From positions 1 through 64,000 of the forward strand of contig NZ_JADOBG010000015.1 in assembly GCF_016786215.1 (NCBI RefSeq): a DNA stretch of 64,000 nucleotides, in the 5' to 3' direction. Below the pieces are notes generated by a model. The model saw only the letters and a program-made list of their open reading frames with translations, made no database searches and was not told the origin of the DNA. This stretch comes from Legionella bononiensis. GTDB lineage: Bacteria; Pseudomonadota; Gammaproteobacteria; Legionellales; Legionellaceae. Position numbers and translations under genes: made by a program. The first letter of the stretch is position 1. Each line of letters begins with the position of its first letter. Positions 18,920-26,245 of the stretch are shown one piece after another.

Positions 18920-18970
18920 TTGACAACTTTTAAGAATGAGCTACACTAATAGTTAAATACTTATTTAACT
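18920..18970 (+). promoter_or_regulatory. Promoter with ArsR/SmtB-type operator
   Basis: TTGACA (18920-18925) and TACACT (18942-18947) are 16 bases apart. The inverted repeat AGTTAAAT-ACTT-ATTTAACT (18951-18970) lies just after, overlapping the expected transcription start. AT-rich inverted repeats of this form are typical ArsR/SmtB/CadC operators, so metal binding to the encoded regulator would release this promoter. Confidence 0.75.
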
Positions 18971-18976
18971 GTTGAA

Positions 18977-19279
18977 ATGATTATGCTAACCCAAGACCAA
19001 ATTGTAACGCTTAGCGATATCTTGCATCTGATGGGTGAGGCCAACCGTTTAAGGCTTCTCATCGTATGTTTAGATGGCCCAAAATCGGTCTCGGATCTGG
19101 CTGAGCAACTACAACTATCAGTACCCTTAGCCAGTCATCACTTAAGTTTGTTGCGCTCAGCTCGCCTATTAATGGCCAATCGCGAAGGCAAACATATTTA
19201 CTATAGCATTTATGACTCTCATGTTCGTTGCATTTTAGAGGATATGCTCAAACACTTTACTGAAGAAACGGAGAATTAG
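18977..19279 (+). CDS. ArsR/SmtB-family metal-responsive repressor
   Basis: The 100-residue winged-helix protein contains MGEANRLRLLIVCLDGPKSV, SDLAEQLQLSVPLASHHLSL and GKHIYYSIYDSHVRCIL. ASHHLSLL is the recognition helix, and HVRCILEDMLKHF lies in the dimer helix where SmtB/CadC proteins often bind metal. The alternative start at 18983 would drop two residues. It precedes a zinc-ribbon gene and the cadA-like gene with 1-base and overlapping junctions, so it probably autoregulates this metal operon. Confidence 0.92.
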   Translation: MIMLTQDQIVTLSDILHLMGEANRLRLLIVCLDGPKSVSDLAEQLQLSVPLASHHLSLLRSARLLMANREGKHIYYSIYDSHVRCILEDMLKHFTEETEN

Positions 19280-19280
19280 C

Positions 19281-19550
19281 ATGAGTTTTTTAAAACGAAT
19301 GCTTGGGACATTAGGCGGTCACCATGGCAGAAACAGAAATTCTCATCATGGTCAAACAAACCAACACGATAATTACTCAACCACCCCTTCCGCTTCAGGA
19401 TTGAATTGTCCACGTTGTAAGATTTCTCTTATACCTGGGGCTCGCTTTTGCAGTCAATGTGGCAGCGGACTTGAGAATAGCTTATGCACTTGTGGTGCCA
19501 CTGTTGCTGCTGGTGCGAAATTTTGCGGCCAATGCGGGAGTTCATTATGA
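19281..19550 (+). CDS. Double zinc-ribbon protein with His-rich linker
   Basis: The 89-residue protein has a basic, histidine-rich N-terminus (GGHHGRNRNSHHGQ). Two zinc-ribbon knuckle pairs follow, CPRC with CSQCG and CTCG with CGQCG. It is sandwiched between arsR and cadA, starting 2 bases after arsR and overlapping cadA by ATGA. It may bind or buffer Zn/Cd for the ATPase. No enzyme motif is visible. Confidence 0.8.
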   Translation: MSFLKRMLGTLGGHHGRNRNSHHGQTNQHDNYSTTPSASGLNCPRCKISLIPGARFCSQCGSGLENSLCTCGATVAAGAKFCGQCGSSL

Positions 19551-21700
19551 CAAAGCCTTTAACCGTAACCACTTTTTTTGTTGCGGGAATGGATTGCCCG
19601 ACTGAAGAGCAATTAATCAGGCGGCAATTAGAAATGATTCCTGAAGTGGAACAGATGGATTTTAATTTCATTGCTGAAGAAGTGACCGTTCACCATCGTC
19701 TTCCTGCGATTGATGTATTGCAAAAACAAATCGAAGCATTAGGCATGAGCGTGCGCACTCAGGGCAGTACCTCTTCGGCAAAAGAAGAGAGTCGAGTTGA
19801 TTCTTCATGGCCTTTTATTGCTTTGGCAGGTTTTTTAGCGCTTTTCTCTGAGCTAGCCGCTTATTTTTGGGCAACAGAGCAATCAATTTGGGTAATTCTT
19901 CCTGCGGTGCTGGCCATTATCTTAAGCGGGCCACCTACCCTTAAAAAGGGTTTGTTAGCGCTACGTACCAAAGCTATGAACATTAACAGTTTGATGTTGA
20001 TTGCAATCACAGGGGCTATGATTATAGGTGCCTGGCCGGAGGCTGCCATGGTCACTGTCTTATTTGCGCTTGCTGAGCGCATCGAGCGTTATTCTCTGGA
20101 TAAGGCACGTTTGGCCATCCGCAGTCTCATGCAAATTGCGCCTGAGGTAGCTCAGATTAAGATGGATAATGGTCAATGGCAGACTTTGCCTGTAGAAGAA
20201 GTTGCAGTCGGTGCCGTGTTTAAAGTAAAACCCGGTGAACGCGTCCCGCTTGATGGAGTACTAATATCGGGACAAAGTACTGTTAATCAGGCACCGATTA
20301 CAGGCGAGTCCATGCCAGTTAGTAAGCAAGTAGGGGATATTGTATTTGCGGGGACTTTAAATGAGCACGGTGCTTTTGAAGTCAAAGTCAGTAAGGCTTC
20401 AGGCGATACATTGCTTGCTAAAATTGGTAAGGCCATTGAACAGGCGCAAAGTGAGCGAGCCCCCACACAACGCTTTGTTGATGAGTTTGCCAAATATTAC
20501 ACCCCTATTATGGTGTTAATAGCACTTTTAATTGCTGTAATTCCTCCATTGGTGTTAGGTTATCCTTTTTATGATTGGGTATATAAAGCGCTCACCTTGC
20601 TAGTGATAGCCTGCCCCTGTGCTTTAGTCATCTCAACGCCAGTGACGGTGGTCAGCGGATTAGCCTCAGCGGCACAACATGGTCTTCTTATTAAAGGAGG
20701 CAGCTATTTAGAAATAGGGCACCAGCTAAAATGTATTGCTTTGGATAAAACAGGTACCTTAACAGAAGGAAAACCTGTAGTGACTGATTTCATCACCTAC
20801 GATAAAAAACAACCAGAAGAGTACTTATTATTACTTGCTGCAAGTCTTGATAGTCATTCAGAACATCCTGTTGCTCATGCTTTGATGGAATACTTCCGGC
20901 AAAAACAATCTAATAATTCATTGCTTGAAGTAGAGCAATTTTCAGCGCTTCCTGGGCGAGGGGTAAGGGGCATTATTGGTGAAGAACTACATTACGTTGG
21001 GAATCATCAATTGGCAGAGGATAATAAGGTATGCTCTCTTGCTGTAGAGCAGGAGCTCAAGCGTTTGGAAGAAGAAGGAAAAACGACGGTCATATTGAGT
21101 AATTCATCAGTAGTTTTGGCGATTTTTGCAGTAGCTGATACCCTTCGTGCGACAAGTCAATGGGCTATTGACACATTGCATCAACAAGGACTTAAAACAG
21201 CGATGTTAACTGGCGATAATGCGCTGACAGCTCAAGCTATTGCCAAGGAGGTGGGGATTGATGAAGTGCAAGCGAATGTCCTGCCTACAGAAAAATTACA
21301 AGCAATTAATCGTCTTTTAGCGCATTATAACACGGTAGGAATGGTGGGTGATGGAATCAACGACGCCCCTGCCTTGGCTAAGGCCACAATTAGTTTTGCG
21401 ATGGGGAAAGGCACAGATACTGCTTTAGAAACTGCAGATGTGGCGTTAATGAATGATAATTTAGCTATGCTCCCATTATACATTACCTTAAGCCGAAAAA
21501 CGGCGCGCATTCTTCGTCAAAATATTTCTTTATCCCTTGCGATAAAAGGGGTGTTTTTTATTCTGGCCTTAGGAGGACTTGCAACGCTTTGGATGGCAGT
21601 ATTTGCGGATATGGGTGCGAGCTTAATTGTTGTTGCAAATGGGTTGCGTTTACTTAATTCACACAAAGGACATTCAAAATATCAAGAAATGAAGGCTTAA
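19547..21700 (+). CDS. cadA: Zn/Cd/Pb-translocating P1B-type ATPase
   Basis: This 717-residue pump uses ATP to export divalent soft metals across the inner membrane. An N-terminal HMA-like domain has GMDCPTEE, with one cysteine instead of CxxC. The membrane CPC motif is in VIACPCALVIS (about residue 354), the phosphorylation site is DKTGT (about residue 400), and the ATP-binding signature is SEHPVAHAL. The hinge is GDGINDAPALA. The final helix has ADMGASLIVVANGLRLL, whose aspartate marks the Zn/Cd/Pb subgroup. The start at 19547 places the HMA domain at the N-terminus; an upstream in-frame start at 19484 lies inside the zinc-ribbon gene. Confidence 0.96.
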   Translation: MTKPLTVTTFFVAGMDCPTEEQLIRRQLEMIPEVEQMDFNFIAEEVTVHHRLPAIDVLQKQIEALGMSVRTQGSTSSAKEESRVDSSWPFIALAGFLALFSELAAYFWATEQSIWVILPAVLAIILSGPPTLKKGLLALRTKAMNINSLMLIAITGAMIIGAWPEAAMVTVLFALAERIERYSLDKARLAIRSLMQIAPEVAQIKMDNGQWQTLPVEEVAVGAVFKVKPGERVPLDGVLISGQSTVNQAPITGESMPVSKQVGDIVFAGTLNEHGAFEVKVSKASGDTLLAKIGKAIEQAQSERAPTQRFVDEFAKYYTPIMVLIALLIAVIPPLVLGYPFYDWVYKALTLLVIACPCALVISTPVTVVSGLASAAQHGLLIKGGSYLEIGHQLKCIALDKTGTLTEGKPVVTDFITYDKKQPEEYLLLLAASLDSHSEHPVAHALMEYFRQKQSNNSLLEVEQFSALPGRGVRGIIGEELHYVGNHQLAEDNKVCSLAVEQELKRLEEEGKTTVILSNSSVVLAIFAVADTLRATSQWAIDTLHQQGLKTAMLTGDNALTAQAIAKEVGIDEVQANVLPTEKLQAINRLLAHYNTVGMVGDGINDAPALAKATISFAMGKGTDTALETADVALMNDNLAMLPLYITLSRKTARILRQNISLSLAIKGVFFILALGGLATLWMAVFADMGASLIVVANGLRLLNSHKGHSKYQEMKA

Positions 21701-21792
21701 TGAATGTCTTTGTGATGAATGACTGGGTTTCGAATGAACGAATATGTTACGATGTAGATAGAATAAAGCTGGATCGTGTTAAGGAGATAATA

Positions 21793-21957
21793 ATGAATAC
21801 TATTGGATTTAAAATGATTGTGTTGATTGGCTTATTGAGTTTTGGCTTGTCAGCTTGTACTCCCAAAACAACATCTACTCAAACTCACCCCGAAAGTGGC
21901 TATGATGGAGGATTTGGTGGTAATGGAGGACACAATCACCAACCCAAGAGTGACTAA
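21793..21957 (+). CDS. Small lipoprotein
   Basis: The 54-residue product has a lipoprotein signal peptide ending in LSAC (lipobox) after a hydrophobic run. Its mature part is rich in Gly, Asn and His (GGFGGNGGHNHQ). AAGGAGATAATA precedes the ATG at 21793, which is why I prefer it to an in-frame start at 21700. It follows cadA and may bind metal at the outer membrane; this is inferred from composition and position. Confidence 0.75.
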   Translation: MNTIGFKMIVLIGLLSFGLSACTPKTTSTQTHPESGYDGGFGGNGGHNHQPKSD

Positions 21958-21963
21958 ATAGAA

Positions 21964-22149
21964 ATGAACATGTTTACAGATGGATGGTTTTTAGGTTCTT
22001 TAGGCATCTCAATTATCGTATTGATTACCCTTAGCTTTTTATTTCGAAAAAAGAAGAAAACCATCCATTTGTACATTATTTTAATTACGTTTCTTATCAT
22101 AACAGCGATTTTTCTCCATGGGGTTTGGTTTAAGATGATCTTTCCTTGA
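21964..22149 (+). CDS. Small membrane protein, two segments
   Basis: The 61-residue protein has two hydrophobic segments (about residues 9-27 and 36-56) separated by a basic FRKKKKT loop. It starts 6 bases after the lipoprotein gene and is probably the last gene of the metal cargo operon. Function unknown. Confidence 0.6.
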   Translation: MNMFTDGWFLGSLGISIIVLITLSFLFRKKKKTIHLYIILITFLIITAIFLHGVWFKMIFP

Positions 22150-22195
22150 TTTGAGGATACCTAAATTAAGAGAGCAGAACCCAAACTATTAGTGA

Positions 22196-22885
22196 CTATA
22201 CTGTTAATGATCTAACCAAACTAATCCCACATCCAATAATCTGGGCTTGCATTTCATTGGAACCAACACGAATACCAGCCCAATCCTCATTAAGAGCAAT
22301 CAATTCAAATTCTCTTACTTCTTTGGAGGCTGATAATTGCTTATATTTGCGAACAATTATTTCCTGATCCACTTCAATCAAGGCCACTACAAAATCACCA
22401 GGCTTAGGGCTTGTATCAGGATCTATGATGATGACATCATTAATCCTAAACTCAGGTATCATGCTTTCGTCCTTAATCTGCAGCGCAAAAGCATTTTTGC
22501 CAATGCTATCACTGACAGCTGTACTAACAGGAATAAACTCAACTTTGGTATCAACATCCTCTTTGATTTTCTGGATGAAAGCAGCTGGATCAGTTGCTTG
22601 TTTGTAATCCAAGACAGGAATCAAGGCACCCATACCAAGGGATTTTGTCATCTTCCCTTCACGGCTATCAGTTAAGCACATCAAATAAGAAGCTGAAACT
22701 TCTAGTGCATCTGCCAACAATTTAATTTCTGTTGGGCCAGGGGTACGGTCCCCTCTTTCATAATTATTTATACGTGAAATTTTCAACTCACTGGTCAACT
22801 CAGCCAATGCTTTTCTCGTCAATCCTTTGGCCTTTCGTTCATTCATAATTCTTTGGCCGATTTTCTCTTTGATGTTCATACCCAT
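22196..22885 (-). CDS. Phage-type repressor (HTH plus S24/LexA-like peptidase domain)
   Basis: The 229-residue protein has an N-terminal XRE helix-turn-helix (LTRKALAELTSELKISRINN, then YERGDRTPGPTEIKLLADAL). Its C-terminal S24 domain has the catalytic serine in KDESMIPEFRINDVIIID and the lysine in IIVRKYKQL. Such proteins cleave themselves during the SOS response, which would couple ICE excision to DNA damage. It is transcribed divergently from lvrA, the position of the lvrR-type regulator described for Legionella ICEs. Operator-like inverted repeats fill the gap between them. The second methionine (MNIKEK) is an alternative start. Confidence 0.92.
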   Translation of the reverse strand: MGMNIKEKIGQRIMNERKAKGLTRKALAELTSELKISRINNYERGDRTPGPTEIKLLADALEVSASYLMCLTDSREGKMTKSLGMGALIPVLDYKQATDPAAFIQKIKEDVDTKVEFIPVSTAVSDSIGKNAFALQIKDESMIPEFRINDVIIIDPDTSPKPGDFVVALIEVDQEIIVRKYKQLSASKEVREFELIALNEDWAGIRVGSNEMQAQIIGCGISLVRSLTV

Positions 22886-22919
22886 TCCACGGTTTTAGGT
22901 TAATAAATTAGTCCATTTA

Positions 22920-22998
22920 CATATTGACTATAGCTCAATATGTGTTATTTTGAGATCTAATAACTACTCATTTCGAGTAGTTAAGCTCGTTAAGAGCT
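22920..22998. promoter_or_regulatory. Operator region between the repressor and lvrA
   Basis: Three inverted repeats are stacked here: CATATTGA/TCAATATG (22920-22942), AACTACTC/GAGTAGTT (22962-22982) and AGCTC/GAGCT (22984-22998). The middle one resembles the repeat at 7693-7711 upstream of the excisionase gene. This is the expected place for the ICE repressor to control both itself and the lvr/trb operon. Confidence 0.65.
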
Positions 22999-23081
22999 AT
23001 TTATTTGTCTTAAGTTCTCAAAATGTTATCACATGTTTCATTGAGCGCTAAGACTTTTAATTAAGGAATAACGGATTATTT

Positions 23082-23966
23082 ATGTACTTTACAGTGAATG
23101 ACAAGGAATTGGATGCGCTCTGTGGGCTTTCATATATCCAGCAAATCACCTACTTAAGAGGGATTCGGCCCTACATGGATCGCAATACTTTCATAGTAGG
23201 GATCAAGCGGCGTATTAGTTACCAATCACTGGCTGAAGTACTTTATATTGAACCCCATCAAGGCATTACAGAATCTGGAAGTCCTAGCCGTCAGCAAATT
23301 CGCCGAGCCGTTAAAGGGCTTGAACGCTCAGGTCTTATAGTTATTCAGTCTTTCGATAAACATCTTATTTTAAAATGTCTTTTAGCGGATATCAGTTATT
23401 GTGTCCAAAATAAACCCGGCACAAACCCGACACAGCAAGCCGACACAAAGTCGCATGCGAAACTCCCTATAAATACAGGGTATTCTGAGGGTATCGGAGC
23501 AAAAGCCGACACAGATGAAATCCTAAAAGCCGACACACCTCTAATAGAAGAAAATAATTATATTTATTTATTACAACGCTTCGACCATTTTTGGCGTATG
23601 TACCCCGAGAAAAAGTCTCGTGAACGTGCCTTTGAAATCTTTACACAAATCAATCCAGATGAAGCTTTGCTGCAATGCATATTGCAAGCACTTTATCAAC
23701 AAATCATAGCGCGTGAAGCAAAAGAAGCACATGGAGAATGGGTTCCAGCATGGAAATTTCCAGCCAATTGGTTGTCTCAAAAATGTTGGGAAGATGAAGT
23801 CAAAGTCGAATTAACGCAGGAGAAAAGGAATGAGAAGTGCGGCACAAATACTAAGAGCGGAGCCATTGATCCATTCTGGAACCCAGAAACAGGAGACGCA
23901 GCAATCACCGATGAAGACGAATACCAGCAGTCAAACGTCATCAACCTGCAATGCTACCGACAGTAG
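23082..23966 (+). CDS. lvrA: LvrA, replication-initiator-like ICE protein
   Basis: This is the first gene of the conserved lvrA-lvrB-csrA block. The 294-residue protein has an N-terminal winged-helix-like region (about residues 20-110; ISYQSLAEVLYIEPH, then SPSRQQIRRAVKGLERSGLI). A low-complexity linker follows (about 115-165). The C-terminal region, with FWRMYPEKKSRERAFEIF and WKFPANWLSQKCWED, is a motif often seen in phage and plasmid replication proteins. The layout resembles lambda O. The linker DNA carries repeats described separately. It probably starts the long transfer operon. Confidence 0.85.
   Translation: MYFTVNDKELDALCGLSYIQQITYLRGIRPYMDRNTFIVGIKRRISYQSLAEVLYIEPHQGITESGSPSRQQIRRAVKGLERSGLIVIQSFDKHLILKCLLADISYCVQNKPGTNPTQQADTKSHAKLPINTGYSEGIGAKADTDEILKADTPLIEENNYIYLLQRFDHFWRMYPEKKSRERAFEIFTQINPDEALLQCILQALYQQIIAREAKEAHGEWVPAWKFPANWLSQKCWEDEVKVELTQEKRNEKCGTNTKSGAIDPFWNPETGDAAITDEDEYQQSNVINLQCYRQ
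23415..23575 (+). other. Candidate intragenic replication origin (iterons plus AT-rich tract)
   Basis: Within the lvrA linker, CCGGCACA (23416) is followed by CCGACACA at 23427, 23440, 23506 and 23530. A perfect 10-base palindrome TCGCATGCGA lies at 23451-23460. A 35-base AT-rich tract rich in ATTTATTTATTA lies immediately downstream (23541-23575). Lambda's origin has the same plan inside gene O: iterons beside an AT-rich stretch. The role is inferred only from this layout. Confidence 0.45.
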
Positions 23967-24297
23967 AAAAAAGTGTATTGAAAACTTGTTTACTCGCTTT
24001 GCAGTTTACTACGGACATTTGTGGCGCAGTCAGTTCAAGAGTGATGGTTTTTTGGAGTTTGCCAAGAAGGAGTGGCTGGAGGGCTTAAGTCAATTCAGTG
24101 ATGGGATTTTGAATCAGGTCATTATTGATTGCCGAGATCATTGCGAAATGCCTCCTACCCTGCCGCAAATGATTGGCTTTTGTCGTGATATTAAAAGACG
24201 AAATTCTTTTAATGTCGCACCAGAAAAATATCAACCAGCCAGCAAAGAAGTGGCTGAAGAGAATATCAGGCAGTGCAAGGCCTATTTATTTAAATAA
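23830..24297 (+). CDS. lvrB: LvrB, replication-P-like ICE protein
   Basis: The 155-residue protein contains W...L at KEWLEGLSQFSDGILNQVI and then CEMPPTLPQMIGFCRDI. This spacing resembles the DnaB-loader lambda P family and DnaT-like proteins (a W..aL helix followed by a PP-LP-F motif). It overlaps the 3' end of lvrA by 137 bases in another frame. The start at 23830 follows AGGAGAAAAGGA at good spacing; the next ATG at 23911 has a poorer signal. Together with LvrA it could form an O/P-like replication pair. Confidence 0.75.
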   Translation: MRSAAQILRAEPLIHSGTQKQETQQSPMKTNTSSQTSSTCNATDSRKKCIENLFTRFAVYYGHLWRSQFKSDGFLEFAKKEWLEGLSQFSDGILNQVIIDCRDHCEMPPTLPQMIGFCRDIKRRNSFNVAPEKYQPASKEVAEENIRQCKAYLFK

Positions 24298-24313
24298 CAA
24301 AAGGAGACGCATT

Positions 24314-24574
24314 ATGTTGGTTTTAACAAGAAAAGTTGGAGAATCAGTTGTTATCAGTGAGGAGGTTTACTGCACTGTAGTGGGTTATCGTGATGGTGAA
24401 GTTCGCCTTGCTTTCGATGCCCCTCAATCTATCCCTGTTCACCGTGATGAAATTCAAAGACGCATTTATCGAGAACGCCAAAAAGATCAATGGTTCAGCG
24501 ACTCTCCTTCCAATAAGGAAAGCATTGTTGACCGTTTAATTAGCAAATTCAAACACGGCTTGAAGTCAGCTTAA
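24314..24574 (+). CDS. csrA: CsrA-family RNA-binding regulator (LvrC)
   Basis: The 86-residue protein begins MLVLTRKVGESVVI and contains PVHRDEIQRRIY, the RNA-contacting ends of the CsrA fold, with the key arginine kept (R44 by E. coli numbering). CsrA homologues bind GGA motifs in mRNA leaders and alter translation. Its C-terminal tail is longer and more basic than that of chromosomal CsrA. In Legionella ICEs this gene (lvrC/csrT type) lies between lvrB and the transfer genes and probably sets host or ICE expression states. A strong AAGGAG site precedes the ATG. Confidence 0.95.
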   Translation: MLVLTRKVGESVVISEEVYCTVVGYRDGEVRLAFDAPQSIPVHRDEIQRRIYRERQKDQWFSDSPSNKESIVDRLISKFKHGLKSA

Positions 24575-24594
24575 AAACATCAAGGATTATTCGT

Positions 24595-25560
24595 ATGAAA
24601 GCACAAGAAGAACAAGGGATAACGGTTAAAGACCGAGCCCGTGAAAAGCTAAGGCGTGATTTGGGTGGCATGATTGAACAGGCGCTAAGTGATCCTAAAA
24701 CCGTTGAAATCATGCTCAATGCAGATGGCAAACTTTGGCAGGAACGGCTTGGTGAAACAATGCGTTGTATAGGTAGTATCAATGACGCTCGTGCTGAATC
24801 CATCATTAAAACTGTTGCAGGCTTTCATGGTAAGGAAGTAACCCGTTTTAATCCGATACTGGAAGGTGAGCTGCCACTGGATGGATCACGTTTTGCAGGG
24901 CAGCTGCCACCAGTGGTATCAAAACCAACCTTTGCGATTCGTAAAAAGGCCATTTCGGTTTTTACACTGTATGACTATGTAAAATCAGGAATTATGACAG
25001 AAGCACAATGTGCGGTGATTCAGAAGGCTGTTATTGCACATCGAAACATTCTCGTCATTGGCGGTACAGGTTCTGGTAAAACTACTTTAGTGAACGCCAT
25101 TATCAATGAAATGGTTTGTAGCTCACCAGCCGAGCGTGTCTTCATCATTGAAGATACTGGTGAAATTCAATGTGCTGCTGAGAACTGCGTTCAATATCAC
25201 ACCACTCTTGATGTCAATATGACTCAGCTTTTAAAAACCACGCTTAGGATGAGGCCAGACCGAATCCTTGTTGGTGAAGTTAGAGGCAGTGAAGCGCTGG
25301 ATTTACTTGATGCCTGGAATACGGGGCATGAGGGTGGTGCTGCTACTTTGCATGCCAATAACTGTCTTGCAGGACTTCATCGTTTGAAATCACTCATTAC
25401 CCGTAACCCCTCTGCCCCGTCTGAAATTGAACCTTTGATTGGTGAGACGGTTCATTGTGTGGTGCATATCGCAAGAACCCCGCAAGGACGCAGAGTCGAA
25501 GAAATCATATCGGTTAAAGGGTATGAAAACGGTCATTACAACATTGAACAACTTATTTAA
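24595..25560 (+). CDS. trbB: TrbB, VirB11-type secretion ATPase
   Basis: This 321-residue cytoplasmic traffic ATPase powers pilus assembly and DNA transfer. It has Walker A GGTGSGKTT (about residues 155-165), an Asp box VFIIEDTGEIQ, the RPDRILVGEVRG segment (Walker B) and a histidine box with GHEGGAATLHANN. Length and motif order fit the TrbB/VirB11 family. It starts 20 bases after csrA and leads the trb genes in the IncP order. Confidence 0.95.
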   Translation: MKAQEEQGITVKDRAREKLRRDLGGMIEQALSDPKTVEIMLNADGKLWQERLGETMRCIGSINDARAESIIKTVAGFHGKEVTRFNPILEGELPLDGSRFAGQLPPVVSKPTFAIRKKAISVFTLYDYVKSGIMTEAQCAVIQKAVIAHRNILVIGGTGSGKTTLVNAIINEMVCSSPAERVFIIEDTGEIQCAAENCVQYHTTLDVNMTQLLKTTLRMRPDRILVGEVRGSEALDLLDAWNTGHEGGAATLHANNCLAGLHRLKSLITRNPSAPSEIEPLIGETVHCVVHIARTPQGRRVEEIISVKGYENGHYNIEQLI

Positions 25561-25571
25561 GGAGAATAGGT

Positions 25572-25949
25572 ATGAACCAAGCAGTTAATATAAATTATCG
25601 AAGTCTATGGATGATGGGAGCGATTGTTTTATTGCTTCTGTTAATAACACACCCTGCATGTGCATCTAGCGCAGGCGGAGGATTACCTTTTGACTCGTAT
25701 CTCACCAAAATACAAAAATCCATAACAGGCCCATTTGCATTTACCGCAGCAATTATTGGTTTGGTTGGCGCGGGAGCCACGCTGATTTTTGGTGGTGAAA
25801 TGAATGGCTTTTTGCGAACCCTTCTCTTTATTGTACTGGTGCTTTCATTCTTGGTTGCAGCACAAAATACCATGACAGCAATTACAGGAAAAGGAGCCGA
25901 AATTGCTAAACCTTCAGTCTCAAAAAGTGCTATGGAGACACAACCATGA
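25572..25949 (+). CDS. trbC: TrbC, pilin (VirB2-like)
   Basis: The 125-residue precursor has a signal segment ending at about THPACASSAG. Two hydrophobic stretches follow (FAFTAAIIGLVGAGATLIFG and LLFIVLVLSFLVAAQN), as in VirB2/TrbC pilins that are processed and, in IncP, cyclised by TraF. It overlaps trbD by 4 bases. Confidence 0.9.
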   Translation: MNQAVNINYRSLWMMGAIVLLLLLITHPACASSAGGGLPFDSYLTKIQKSITGPFAFTAAIIGLVGAGATLIFGGEMNGFLRTLLFIVLVLSFLVAAQNTMTAITGKGAEIAKPSVSKSAMETQP

Positions 25950-26245
25950 GTCTTCGTACTATTCCTATACGCAGATGTGGTAACCGCCCAAGTCTTTTTA
26001 TGGGTGGTGACCGCGAGCTGGTTATGTTTTCAGGTTTACTTTCAGCAATCTTAGTATTCGCAGCACAAGATTGGCTTGCTGCTATTTTTGGCTTTGCCCT
26101 TTGGTTTTTATCTTTAAAGGGTTTAAGGCTCATGGCAAAAGCCGACCCTTATATGAGAGCTGTTTATCTAAGGCAAAGAGGCTATCAGGCATATTACCCA
26201 GCTCGTTCAACCCCTTTTCGTAATAATAAAGGGGGTTATTTATGA
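25946..26245 (+). CDS. trbD: TrbD (VirB3-like)
   Basis: The 99-residue inner-membrane protein starts MSLRTIPIRRCGNRPSLFMG and then has GGDRELVMFSGLLSAILVF, the VirB3/TrbD pattern (an R-rich start, then GGDRE). Two closely spaced hydrophobic segments follow. It overlaps both neighbours by 4 bases, as in other trb operons. Confidence 0.92.
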   Translation: MSLRTIPIRRCGNRPSLFMGGDRELVMFSGLLSAILVFAAQDWLAAIFGFALWFLSLKGLRLMAKADPYMRAVYLRQRGYQAYYPARSTPFRNNKGGYL

